From Planctomycetota bacterium (GTDB lineage: Bacteria > Planctomycetota > UBA1135 > UBA2386): a stretch of DNA of 64,000 bases. This document shows, one piece after another, positions 29,616-38,086 of the stretch. The notes beneath the pieces are model-generated. The model was given only the letters and a program-made list of their open reading frames with translations. It did not search any database and had not been told where the DNA came from. How positions within the stretch are numbered: position 1 is the first letter of the stretch; each line of letters opens with the position of its first letter. The translations under genes and the position numbers were made by a program. The stretch spans positions 620,001-684,000 of the forward strand of contig JADJPQ010000002.1 of assembly GCA_016713175.1 (NCBI GenBank), read 5' to 3'.

Positions 29616-30728
29616 ATGCGCGCACATACGCTGATGTCCACCGTGCTGGCGACCGTGACCCTCACGGCCCAGCAACGGATCTCGCTCGCTCGACCCGAAG
29701 GCGGCGGCTCACCCGTCGAACGCGCGATCACCGACCTCGCGCAAGCGCCGCGGCGCGCGCCGGCGATGGCGCAGCTGTTCGCCATTGGCGAACCAGCCGT
29801 CGGCCCGCTGGTCGGCGTGGTGGCGCGGGCCGGCGCCGACACGCCATTCGCGCTGCAGGTGCTCGGCGCGCTGGCCGGCGACGCCCGCGCGGCGGTGCCG
29901 CAACTGCAACGGCTGACCGCGGCCGGCGGCCATCCGTTCGCGGCCGCGATCGAACTGACCATCGCCGCGATCGGCGAACGCGATTCGGTGCTGGTCGCCG
30001 ACTTCTCTGCCGATGTGGTGATCGAGTTCGCACCCGACGGCAGGGAACTGCGGCGTGTCGGCTATGCCGGCATCTGGGGCGTGCAGCCGCTGGCCGACGA
30101 CCGGCTGCTGGTCACGTCGGCGAACGGCCACATCGCCGAGATCGACTGGCAAGGCCACGAGTCCTGGCGCCTGGACACGCCCGGTTCGCCGTTGACGGCT
30201 CGCCGGCTGCTGGACGGGCGCACGGTCGTCGCCTGCTGGCGCGGCAACTGCGTCCTGGTGCTGGATGCCGCGCGGCAGCAGATCGCGCGCATCGAGGGCC
30301 TGGACGCCGCCGACGTCGAACCGGGCTGGGACGGCAACCTGTGGATCACCTCGTACTCCGACCAGCGCCTCGTCGAACTCGCTCCCGATGGCCGGATCCT
30401 GTCGTCCCAGAAGCTCGCGGCGACCCCGATGGACGTGGATCTGCTGCCGAACGGCAACCGCCTGCTCGCGTTCGACCGCGCCCGCAAACTGATCGAGTTC
30501 GATCCGGCCGGCGTCGAGGTCGCGAGTTCGGTCGTCGAACAGGAGCCGGAAGCGGTGCACCGGCTGCGCGACGGTCGGATGGCCATCGGGTGGGCCACGG
30601 GAGCACAACTGCGGGATGCCGATGGCAAGGTGCTGTTCCGCTACGACAGCGGACAATGCAGCGAGGTGATCGCGCGGCTGCAGCCTGCGGCGCGCGCGAC
30701 CGGCGGGGAAAACCGCGACCGGCGGTAA
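29616..30728 (+). CDS. Secreted or periplasmic beta-propeller protein
   Basis: A 370-residue protein starting MRAHTLMSTVLATVTLTAQQ, a probable signal peptide. Residues 35-125 are Ala/Leu-rich helices with a HEAT-like look (FAIGEPAVGPLVGVVARAGA, FALQVLGALAGDARAAVPQL). From residue 130 come propeller blades of the NHL/PQQ-like type: VLVADFSADVVIEFAPDGRE, LLVTSANGHIAEIDWQGHES, LWITSYSDQRLVELAPDGRI and LLAFDRARKLIEFDPAG. No catalytic residues can be named. A dispersed direct-repeat copy begins at its stop codon, marking the edge of the lower-GC island. Confidence 0.75.
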   Translation: MRAHTLMSTVLATVTLTAQQRISLARPEGGGSPVERAITDLAQAPRRAPAMAQLFAIGEPAVGPLVGVVARAGADTPFALQVLGALAGDARAAVPQLQRLTAAGGHPFAAAIELTIAAIGERDSVLVADFSADVVIEFAPDGRELRRVGYAGIWGVQPLADDRLLVTSANGHIAEIDWQGHESWRLDTPGSPLTARRLLDGRTVVACWRGNCVLVLDAARQQIARIEGLDAADVEPGWDGNLWITSYSDQRLVELAPDGRILSSQKLAATPMDVDLLPNGNRLLAFDRARKLIEFDPAGVEVASSVVEQEPEAVHRLRDGRMAIGWATGAQLRDADGKVLFRYDSGQCSEVIARLQPAARATGGENRDRR

Positions 30729-30790
30729 GGTTCCTGCCTGCCAAGGTTCTCTCCGGCACCAGGACTCACCAAGATACGGAGACCACGAGA
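30725..30790. repeat. Direct repeat, copy A, at left edge of island 1
   Basis: The 37 bases from 30725 to 30761 (starting GTAAGGTTCCTGCC, ending CGGCACCA) are identical to 33583-33619. A further shared block, CGGAGACCACGA, follows after a small indel. The two copies lie in the same orientation about 2.86 kb apart and enclose the MauE-like gene and the Cys-rich gene. Copy A begins within the stop codon region of the propeller gene. Confidence 0.9.
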
Positions 30791-30828
30791 AACTACTGCG
30801 AACCGGCGGCCGGCCTTCCGCTGCCCCC

Positions 30829-32838
30829 TTACGCCGGTTGTCCCGCTCGCGGCTCCCGAATCGCTTGCCCCAACCCAATTGCACACAATGCCCCGAGCAA
30901 GCCAGCGACGACCACGCGGCCACGCGTTGTCTCCAGCACCTCCAACCCAGCGAAACACCCGCAGCGTCCACCATCTCCAGCAAGTAAGGCGTAGCCCATC
31001 GCCGCCGCGAAAAAACAGCACCCGATCCCATACGCAGCGCGCCGCAACCCTGACAACAGCATCAGCATCAGCGCCAACTCGATGACCGCAGCCACCAGCC
31101 CCAAGGACTCTCTGGCGCCGAGTCCTGCATCCCGTCCAGAGTACGAAAACAACTTGCCGGCTCCCAAGTACAGACACGCAGCACAAATCGCTATTCGCAA
31201 GCCTGGCTCGAAGGTCACAGACCCTCCCGCTCGCGGAGAACGAGCTTCAGAACTTCGCCCCCCCCCATCGCGCCCTTCCGGCCGTCTGCGAAGGACCGAC
31301 TTCAATCGCTTGTAGCCCAAGGCGAACACAAAGACTTCGTGTTCCGTAACCGTTTCTGGACTCCAGAACGTGTAATTGCCCCCAATCACTTGTACTTGCC
31401 TGGCCTTCTGGCCCTTGCCGACTCCGCGAGTACCAATGCCAACGATCGACGGCTCGTCATCGTTCGGTAGCCTGACCTGGATTTCGGCCCGCCAGAACGA
31501 CTCCTTCATTTGTACGGTGACCTCGAGCAACCCACGGCCCTCCGCCACGTCAACATCGAACGGATCAAATGCCGCAACGGGCAAGTTTCCGGGCACGACT
31601 GTGTATTTGATGCACGGCAATAGTGTAGTTCTATCCACTGCGATCTCGTTCTCACCTCGCCGGCCATCGCGGTCAAACACGAGTCTCACGCTGGCGCCGG
31701 GCAAGTCCAAGACCCGGCCTGCGTGCGACAGCCGAACCGTGACGTCTCGACACCGATCCGCCCCGGTTGCGTCCGTCGACAGCCGAGTGACAACGGAGTC
31801 GATCCCAGCGTCGAGCCGGCGCGCAATCACCCGCTCGTGCCGCCACCCTGAACCCTTCCCAAACAATGCGACGTCCACGTCCGGAGATGCACCACTCTTC
31901 AGACACCCACAAAGGACGGCGGCACCGGGGTACCGATCGCGCAGTATCTGAGTCCAATGCTCGACCGGCTCCATCTCCTTGCGTGTCTTGCCACCAACGA
32001 ACGGACCGGCTTCCCAGCTTGGGACGGAAGCGAGCACCGCAGTGTCACCCTCGAGCACCACGACCGCAGCGAAGATGGGCTCGACCACCACCTTCACCTC
32101 GTCTCCGGGGACCGTCACGAGGGATAGACCCGAGAGCGTAACTGGACGAAATGGCAGCCGCGACGGGTTCAGCGAGAGAGCGCGCTTACCTGGCTCGACG
32201 CCACGAACAGTAGCCCAACCATCCAGACCCGAAACTGCCGTGATCGAGGCGGCTTCGTCAACGGGAAACGATAGTTGGGGACGAGCAGGGGAACCGTACC
32301 CACGCATGCCAGGCTCCACTGAGCCTACGGTGACCGGATAGCCGGGGACGGCCGTGCCATCGGAGGTGACCACCCGGATCCTGACATCACCCGACTCGCG
32401 AAGTCGGACAGCAATGCGATCGCCAGGCCTCAGGACTGGAAGAGCGGCCGGGACGTAGCCAGGCTTCCACGTGAAGAGGCGATCGCCCTCGAGGTCCGGG
32501 CCGCGCAACACGACGCGACCCGCCGCGTCGGCAGTCCGCAGAGGAGGGCCGCAAGGCGGAAACTCGCCAGATACCTGGAACACACCAGCCTCGATCGCCT
32601 GTCCATTACAGTCGGATACGTCGACAACACAGCCGACCAATTCCCTTGTTGCTGCCGCCGTCGGAGTACTGCTTCCAGCCACCTGGGGCGCCGCCTCGGA
32701 AGACTGGGTGGCCAGAGGCGTCCGTCGAGTCACCGTTCCTGCGACTTCAGCAGATTCCGCACGACAGAGCGAGAGCGTGGCCCCTCCCAGAGCGGCCAGA
32801 GCCAAGGCAGATAACGTCACGACCGACCTACGCTGCAT
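30829..32838 (-). CDS. Secreted regulatory-like-domain protein with C-terminal MauE/DoxX-like membrane domain
   Basis: A 669-residue protein. A signal or anchor sequence (VVTLSALALAALGGATLSLC) precedes about 500 residues of extracytoplasmic beta-domains (ELVGCVVDVSDCNGQ, DVRIRVVTSDGTAVPGYPVT). The last 125 residues are four hydrophobic helices: RIAICAACLYLGAGKLF, SLGLVAAVIELALMLMLLSG, YGIGCCFFAAAMGYALLAG, a CGCF motif, then VVVAGLLGALCAIGLGQAI. This matches the MauE/DoxX-like family, whose members support disulfide formation in exported proteins; MauE is needed for the Cys-rich methylamine dehydrogenase subunit. GC and codon use are visibly lower than in the flanks. The 14-Cys gene lies 89 bp upstream in the same direction. 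Confidence 0.75.
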   Translation of the reverse strand: MQRRSVVTLSALALAALGGATLSLCRAESAEVAGTVTRRTPLATQSSEAAPQVAGSSTPTAAATRELVGCVVDVSDCNGQAIEAGVFQVSGEFPPCGPPLRTADAAGRVVLRGPDLEGDRLFTWKPGYVPAALPVLRPGDRIAVRLRESGDVRIRVVTSDGTAVPGYPVTVGSVEPGMRGYGSPARPQLSFPVDEAASITAVSGLDGWATVRGVEPGKRALSLNPSRLPFRPVTLSGLSLVTVPGDEVKVVVEPIFAAVVVLEGDTAVLASVPSWEAGPFVGGKTRKEMEPVEHWTQILRDRYPGAAVLCGCLKSGASPDVDVALFGKGSGWRHERVIARRLDAGIDSVVTRLSTDATGADRCRDVTVRLSHAGRVLDLPGASVRLVFDRDGRRGENEIAVDRTTLLPCIKYTVVPGNLPVAAFDPFDVDVAEGRGLLEVTVQMKESFWRAEIQVRLPNDDEPSIVGIGTRGVGKGQKARQVQVIGGNYTFWSPETVTEHEVFVFALGYKRLKSVLRRRPEGRDGGGRSSEARSPRAGGSVTFEPGLRIAICAACLYLGAGKLFSYSGRDAGLGARESLGLVAAVIELALMLMLLSGLRRAAYGIGCCFFAAAMGYALLAGDGGRCGCFAGLEVLETTRGRVVVAGLLGALCAIGLGQAIREPRAGQPA

Positions 32839-32927
32839 CGTTGCGCCTCCGGCTTCGGGAGCCAGAACCCGGTGCCATCGGCGCCCGAGACTCGAGCGCC
32901 GATGGCAACGTCACAAGCCCAGCACAC

Positions 32928-33368
32928 TCAGATGAAACAGACACAGATTGCGTATCGTCGCCCTATTTCGACCTCGTTGTCGAAGTTGAACTGCGCTTGG
33001 TTGCAGTCCTTTTCATCCTCCTCGTCTTCGTTGCAGTGCTCAACGGAACACTCGACCCCGACGATGGTGCCGCTGGCGTCCACTTCAACAATTGGGTAGC
33101 ACTGGCAAGGGTCGGCCTGGGATTGACAATTGCACTCGAACAGGTTCGAGAAGCCGATCCTGACCGGCTCGCACTGGGTGCAGTTTGTCGCAAAGCACTT
33201 GACGTCAATCCATCCTGTCGCGCTCCATTCGCCCATGTAGTTGCAGTCGCACGTCTCTGGGTTGCTCCACAACGCCAGCGACGCCATGGTCAAGAACATG
33301 GCCGCCAACAGGCTGGTAGAAACGCTCCCAGACTCTGATCCCACAAATCCTACGTCTGGCTTCTTCAT
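32928..33368 (-). CDS. Small cysteine-rich secreted protein (14 Cys)
   Basis: A 146-residue protein. ATG 33368 has a good GGAG ribosome-binding site 8 bp upstream. After MKKPDVGFVGSESG comes a hydrophobic stretch (TSLLAAMFLTMASLALW), then a mature part with 14 cysteines in short pairs: TCDC, KC, NCTQC, ECNC, PCQC, EC, HC, DC, ICVC. An acidic patch (NEDEEDEKD) is present near the C-terminus. The even number and pairing suggest disulfides or bound metal. I recognise no family. Placement beside a MauE-like gene makes it a probable substrate of that protein (inference). Confidence 0.72.
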   Translation of the reverse strand: MKKPDVGFVGSESGSVSTSLLAAMFLTMASLALWSNPETCDCNYMGEWSATGWIDVKCFATNCTQCEPVRIGFSNLFECNCQSQADPCQCYPIVEVDASGTIVGVECSVEHCNEDEEDEKDCNQAQFNFDNEVEIGRRYAICVCFI

Positions 33369-33582
33369 GTCCAATCTCCTACAGCGTCTGGAACCTGAGT
33401 TGTCTTTTTCCGGATCATGGAAAACAACCTGATGCGGAGCGCCCGGCGTGGTTCAGCCGCCGAAGCTTCGTCCATCGTCGTACCCCCCCCCAGGACTCAT
33501 TCGTCAACCCCAAATCGGAAATTTTCTTGGCGGCTCGGCTCGCCATCGACTCTTCCGACTCAAACTGCGGGATACGGACGCC

Positions 33583-33635
33583 GTAAGGTTCCTGCCTGCC
33601 AAGGTTCTCTCCGGCACCAAGACCCGGAGACCACG
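33583..33635. repeat. Direct repeat, copy B, at right edge of island 1
   Basis: Identical over 37 bases (33583-33619) to copy A, then CGGAGACCACGA as in copy A after a short deletion. It ends directly at the ATG of the VWA gene, so it forms that gene's immediate leader. The island between the two copies is visibly poorer in G and C, with lowest GC near 33360-33430. Confidence 0.9.
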
Positions 33636-35051
33636 ATGCGCCACGCCGTTCCGCTGTTCCTGTCGACCCTGCTGCCCCTGGCCCCCACGCTGCCCGCTCA
33701 GGATGGCGGCAGCACCTTCGGCCACGCCCGCACCCGCGAACTCGCCGAACTCGGCCGCCTGCCGACGCCACTCGACGTCGCCGTCGCCGACGTCGTCAAC
33801 TACCACCGCCACCGTCTGCCGCTGCCGCGCGGCGACGACGAGGTCTTCGTGCAGCTCCGCTACGGCAACGAGATGGTCGTCCCCGGCGGCCAGGTGATCC
33901 TGCAGTTCGGCTACACCACCGCCCCGGCCGATGACCGCGCCGACCTGCCACCGCTGAACCTGGCGCTGGTGATCGACCGCAGCGGCTCGATGAACGCCGA
34001 CGGCAAGCTCGATCGCGTCCAACAGGGCCTGCGGACGTTCGTCGGCCGTCTGCGCGCCAAGGACCGGGTCGCGCTGATCAGCTACAGCGATGACGTCACC
34101 GTCGACCGCGAGAGCCGCGACGTCGCCGACGGTCGCTGGTTGCTCGCTGCCATCGATGCGTTGCAGGCCGGCGGCGCCACCAATCTGCACGCCGGCCTGA
34201 TGGCCGGGCTGCGCCAGGTGCAGAGCCACGCCCGGACCGGCGGCAGCAACCGCGTGCTGCTGCTGACCGACGGCATCGCCAACCGCGGCACGACCGATCC
34301 GGAAGCGATCCTCGCCGCGACCTCGCCGTTCACGCAGGAGGACATCGATCTGTCGACGATCGGCGTCGGCCAGGATCTCGACACCCGCCTGCTCGATCGG
34401 CTCGCGCGCGGCGGCCGCGGCCTGTTCCACTTCGTCGCCGATGCCCGCGACATCGACAAGGTGTTCGCCCGAGAACACGCGGCCCTGACCACGCCGGTGG
34501 CCCGCAACGTCGTGCTGACCATCGACCTGCCGCGCGAACTGCACCTCGAGCAGATCTTCGGCCACACCTGCGAACGCCTCGCCGGCGACGAGGATCGTGG
34601 CGAACGACTGCGGCTGAAGCTGCCCAACCTGAACCGCGATGTCACCGCCGTGGTGATGCTGACCTGTCGCGCCGACAGCGACCTGGCGGCCGGCCAGCGG
34701 CCACGGGTGCGCGCCAACCTGCAGTTCGCCACCGCGCTGACGGGGCAGCCGCGCTACTTCGGCGTCGACGAGGCGTTCGACGTCGTGACGAGCCCGCAGG
34801 CTGGGCTGCGCGATCCCGAAGTGCGCAAGAACTTCACGATCGCCACGCTGGCCCAGGGCATGCACGAGATGGCGGTGCTGGCCCAGGATCGCCGCTGGAC
34901 GCAGGCCGATGAGGCGCTGCAGCAGGCCCTGCGCTTTGCCCGCGAACAGTTCCGCAGCGACGATGAGCCCGACGTCGCCGGGGTCCGCGCGACGGCCGAG
35001 GACTACGCCCGGGTGCTGCGGCGCTACGTCGACCGCTTCCGCGACTTCTGA
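33636..35051 (+). CDS. Secreted von Willebrand factor A (VWA) domain protein
   Basis: A 471-residue protein with signal peptide MRHAVPLFLSTLLPLAPTLPAQ. The VWA domain spans about 105-275: LALVIDRSGSMN gives the MIDAS D-x-S-x-S, GGATNLHAGL the MIDAS Thr and VLLLTDGIANRG the MIDAS Asp, so metal binding should be intact. N-terminal to it is VNYHRHRLPLPRGDDEV, as in YfbK-type VWA proteins. The C-terminal 190 residues include a beta-sandwich and an Ala-rich helical end. It starts an operon; the kinase ATG follows its stop after one base. An extracytoplasmic VWA protein coupled to a transmembrane kinase may feed a signal to it (inference). Confidence 0.85.
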   Translation: MRHAVPLFLSTLLPLAPTLPAQDGGSTFGHARTRELAELGRLPTPLDVAVADVVNYHRHRLPLPRGDDEVFVQLRYGNEMVVPGGQVILQFGYTTAPADDRADLPPLNLALVIDRSGSMNADGKLDRVQQGLRTFVGRLRAKDRVALISYSDDVTVDRESRDVADGRWLLAAIDALQAGGATNLHAGLMAGLRQVQSHARTGGSNRVLLLTDGIANRGTTDPEAILAATSPFTQEDIDLSTIGVGQDLDTRLLDRLARGGRGLFHFVADARDIDKVFAREHAALTTPVARNVVLTIDLPRELHLEQIFGHTCERLAGDEDRGERLRLKLPNLNRDVTAVVMLTCRADSDLAAGQRPRVRANLQFATALTGQPRYFGVDEAFDVVTSPQAGLRDPEVRKNFTIATLAQGMHEMAVLAQDRRWTQADEALQQALRFAREQFRSDDEPDVAGVRATAEDYARVLRRYVDRFRDF

Positions 35052-35052
35052 C

Positions 35053-37485
35053 ATGCAGATCCGCTGCGCAGGCTGTGCCCGCACCGTCGCCATCGCCGAC
35101 ACCGGCGTGCTGCCCGCGAGCTGCCCGTTCTGCCAGCAGAGTCCGGCGCCGGCGCGACTGGGTCGCTACGCGATCGAACGGTTGCTGGCGGCCGGCGGCA
35201 TGGGCGAGGTGTATCTGGCGAACGACACGGAAAACGGTGCCCAGGTGGCGATCAAACTGCTGCCGCCGCCGATCGGCGATGGCGCGGCGACCGTTCGCGA
35301 ACGCTTCGCGCGCGAAGCCCGCCTGCAGCAGCGGCTGGATCATCCGGGCATCGTGCGGGTGCTCGATGCCGACGTCGCGGGCGATCGACCGTGGCTGGTG
35401 CTCGAGTTCGTCCGCGGTCAGAGCCTGCGGCAACGGCTGCGCGCTGGCCCGCTGCCCGTGGCTGATGCGCTGCGCTGGTGCGCCGAGACCGCCGGAATCG
35501 TCGCCGCCGCGCATGCCCATGGCGTGCTGCACCGAGACCTCAAGCCCGAGAACGTCATGCTGACCGACGACGGCCAGGTGCGCGTGCTCGACTTCGGCCT
35601 GGCGCGCGCCCAGGACGACACCGCGCCGTTGACGCGCACCGGCGAGATCCTCGGCACGCCGGAGTACATGGCGCCCGAACAACTGCTCGACAGCGGCGAC
35701 GCGGTCGACGGCCGCACCGACGTGCATGCGCTCGGCGTGCTCGGCTACGAGTTGCTGACCGGCAAGTCGCCGTTCCACGCGCCCAACCTGTTCGCGGTGT
35801 TGAAGCTGGTCGAATCGCTGCAGCCGAAGGCGCCTTCGCAACTCCGCGCCGGCGTGCCACCGGGCGTGGACGCAGTGTTGCTGCGGGCCATGGCCAAGGA
35901 CCAGCGGGAACGGTGGCCGACAGCGACCGCGTTCGCGGCAGCGTTGCGCGGCGCCGTCGCGGCGGCGCCGTCCTCGCTGCCGCGCCGGTGGGCGTGGCTC
36001 GCGACCGCGCTGATGGTGCTGACCGCGGTCGGCCTCTGGGCAACTCGCCGCCCCTCGCGGCGACCTGATGCGCCGATCGCGCCGTTCGCGCGGATCGACG
36101 CCCTGCTGCAGCAAGCGACCCGGAGCGTGGCCGAACAGGGCGAACTGCGGGCCTTCGTGCAGCAGCACGAACGCAGCACCGATCCCGACCAGCGCCGGCG
36201 ACGCGGTCTGGCGCGACTGCACCTCGGCGAGTTTCACGCCGCCGTCACCGACCTCGATGCCGCCGGTCCGGGGTCGGCACGCGCACCAGCGCGACTGGCC
36301 TGGCTGTGTGCCTACGTGCTGCCCCCGCTGGCCATCGGCGCGCCGCCATGGTGGAGCGCGTGCGATCTGACGCGACAACAACGACTGTTCGGCGGCGCCG
36401 ATGATCCGGTGCCCGACGACGACGAGGCTGCCGCCGCGCGGTTGCTGGCCGAGGGCGACGCGCGCGCCGCGTGGCAACGGCTGTTGCCGATCAGGAACAT
36501 GGCGCCGGGCAGCCGTTCGGTTGCGGCGGCCACGCTGGCACTGATCGCGGCGCATTCGGGTTGCCTCGATCCGACGGTGCTGCGCACGGTTGCGACCACA
36601 CTGCCCGATGCGGCGCCGCACGTTCGCGAACTGCTGGCTCTGCGGCTCTTGCCCGACGACACTGCACGAATCACGGGTCTACGAGCGCATGCCGACGCGC
36701 TGACCGAGAGTGGCCCCGATCGCTGGCTGTGGCTGCTCTGCGCCACCGCCGGCGGCAACATCGATCCGGCCGACACGACCTGGTCCCATGCCGAACGCGG
36801 CTGGCTTCTGGGCGGCGGCGACGCGGCGATCGTCTGGTTGATCGCGGGACGGTTGTGGTCGTGGCGCCAGGGGGCCGCCGAAGCGGAGCCGGCGGCAATC
36901 GCGCGGCTCGACCGACTGCTCGCCGGTTCGTCCGCCACCGAGGCACCCGCCGTACTGGTGCTGCGGGCGCTGCTGGCAACCGCACGAGGCGCGCTGACGG
37001 TCCCCGACCTGCCGGGCGCGTTGCCGCACGGCTTGCAGTTCCTGCGCACGTGGACCACGGCAGCGACCGACGCCAATGCCATCGCCGTGGCGCGTGTGCT
37101 CGCCGGCATCGCCGCCGGTCGCACCGACGAACCGACCGGACTCGACACCATCCCTGCCGATCATCCCGCCGCAGCAACCGCCGACCTGCTGCGGGCCTGG
37201 TGGCGCGCCGACGCGGTCGCGGCGCTGCGCGCCTGCGCCACCGGCGCCGATTCGCGTTCGCTCGCTGCTGCGCTCGGCCACGACCTGCCGCGAGCCCAGG
37301 CCCTGCTGCTGTCGCTGCAATCGGCATTGCCCCAGGTGCCCGGCCTCGACCCCGTGCCGCTGCTGCGACTCTTGCTGGCGACCGGCGCCCGGTTCGACCC
37401 GAGTGCCTTGCCCTGGTCGACGTTCACCGCTGGACAATCCCGACCGCAATGGCTGCTCGAGGTGTGCAATGGCATCGGAACGTGA
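35053..37485 (+). CDS. Transmembrane Ser/Thr protein kinase with N-terminal zinc ribbon
   Basis: An 810-residue protein. Residues 1-28 hold two C-x2-C pairs (RCAGCA and SCPFC), a zinc ribbon common on planctomycete kinases. The kinase domain (about 35-300) has LLAAGGMGEVYLA (glycine loop), VAIKLL (Lys), HRDLKPENV (catalytic loop), LDFGLA and GTPEYMAPEQL, so it should be active. A single membrane helix follows (WLATALMVLTAVGLWA, about 318-335). The 470-residue C-terminal part is Ala/Leu-rich and helical, TPR-like in look. The last 17 bases overlap the sigma factor gene, which suggests coupled synthesis. Confidence 0.9.
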   Translation: MQIRCAGCARTVAIADTGVLPASCPFCQQSPAPARLGRYAIERLLAAGGMGEVYLANDTENGAQVAIKLLPPPIGDGAATVRERFAREARLQQRLDHPGIVRVLDADVAGDRPWLVLEFVRGQSLRQRLRAGPLPVADALRWCAETAGIVAAAHAHGVLHRDLKPENVMLTDDGQVRVLDFGLARAQDDTAPLTRTGEILGTPEYMAPEQLLDSGDAVDGRTDVHALGVLGYELLTGKSPFHAPNLFAVLKLVESLQPKAPSQLRAGVPPGVDAVLLRAMAKDQRERWPTATAFAAALRGAVAAAPSSLPRRWAWLATALMVLTAVGLWATRRPSRRPDAPIAPFARIDALLQQATRSVAEQGELRAFVQQHERSTDPDQRRRRGLARLHLGEFHAAVTDLDAAGPGSARAPARLAWLCAYVLPPLAIGAPPWWSACDLTRQQRLFGGADDPVPDDDEAAAARLLAEGDARAAWQRLLPIRNMAPGSRSVAAATLALIAAHSGCLDPTVLRTVATTLPDAAPHVRELLALRLLPDDTARITGLRAHADALTESGPDRWLWLLCATAGGNIDPADTTWSHAERGWLLGGGDAAIVWLIAGRLWSWRQGAAEAEPAAIARLDRLLAGSSATEAPAVLVLRALLATARGALTVPDLPGALPHGLQFLRTWTTAATDANAIAVARVLAGIAAGRTDEPTGLDTIPADHPAAATADLLRAWWRADAVAALRACATGADSRSLAAALGHDLPRAQALLLSLQSALPQVPGLDPVPLLRLLLATGARFDPSALPWSTFTAGQSRPQWLLEVCNGIGT

Positions 37486-38029
37486 ACTCGTGCTGCTGGC
37501 GCAACGACGCGACCGAACTGCCTTCGGCGAACTCGCCGCCGAGCAGACCCCGCGGTTGCGTCGGTTCCTGGCGACGATGACCGGCAGTGACACCACGGCC
37601 GACGATCTGACGCAGGATGCCCTGCGGGTCGCCTGGGAGAAGGTCGCCGAACTCGCCGATCCGGACCGGTTCGCGAACTGGCTGCTGGCGATTGCCGTCA
37701 ACCGGTGCCGCAACTGGCTGCGCGCCGAGGTGCAACGCCGCCACGATGGCGACGAACGTCTGGCCGAAGTGCCCGACATCGGCCGGCGCTCGGCGCTCAG
37801 TTCGATCGTCCGCCGCGAATCGGCGGCGCAATTGGCGCTGGCGATCGATCGGTTGCCGATCCTGCTGCGCGAAGCGTTCGTGCTGTTCGCAGTCGAGGGG
37901 CTGCCGTATGCGCAGATCGCGGCGATCTGCGACGCGAGCGAGAACACGCTGCAGGTGCGGGTCCATCGCGCCAAGGCGCTGCTACGGCAACAGCTCGGCG
38001 CCGTGGTCGACAGCTGGTGGCAGCGCTGA
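37469..38029 (+). CDS. ECF-type RNA polymerase sigma factor
   Basis: A 186-residue sigma-70 family factor with only regions 2 and 4. Region 2: DRTAFGELAAEQTPRLRRFL, DDLTQDALRVAWEKV, RFANWLLAIAVNRCRNWLR. Region 4: DRLPILLREAFVLFAVEGLP, then YAQIAAICDASENTLQVRVH and RAKALLRQQL. ATG 37469 lies inside the end of the kinase gene, giving a 17-bp overlap in another frame. No anti-sigma factor is next to it; kinase-linked ECF factors are known in planctomycetes, so phosphorylation by the adjacent kinase is a plausible control. Candidate targets include the VWA gene at the head of the operon. Confidence 0.92.
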   Translation: MASERELVLLAQRRDRTAFGELAAEQTPRLRRFLATMTGSDTTADDLTQDALRVAWEKVAELADPDRFANWLLAIAVNRCRNWLRAEVQRRHDGDERLAEVPDIGRRSALSSIVRRESAAQLALAIDRLPILLREAFVLFAVEGLPYAQIAAICDASENTLQVRVHRAKALLRQQLGAVVDSWWQR

Positions 38030-38086
38030 GGCCCACACCGGCTCGTCACTCGGGTTACGATGCAGTCCCCTGCCCTCCGGCCAGCC

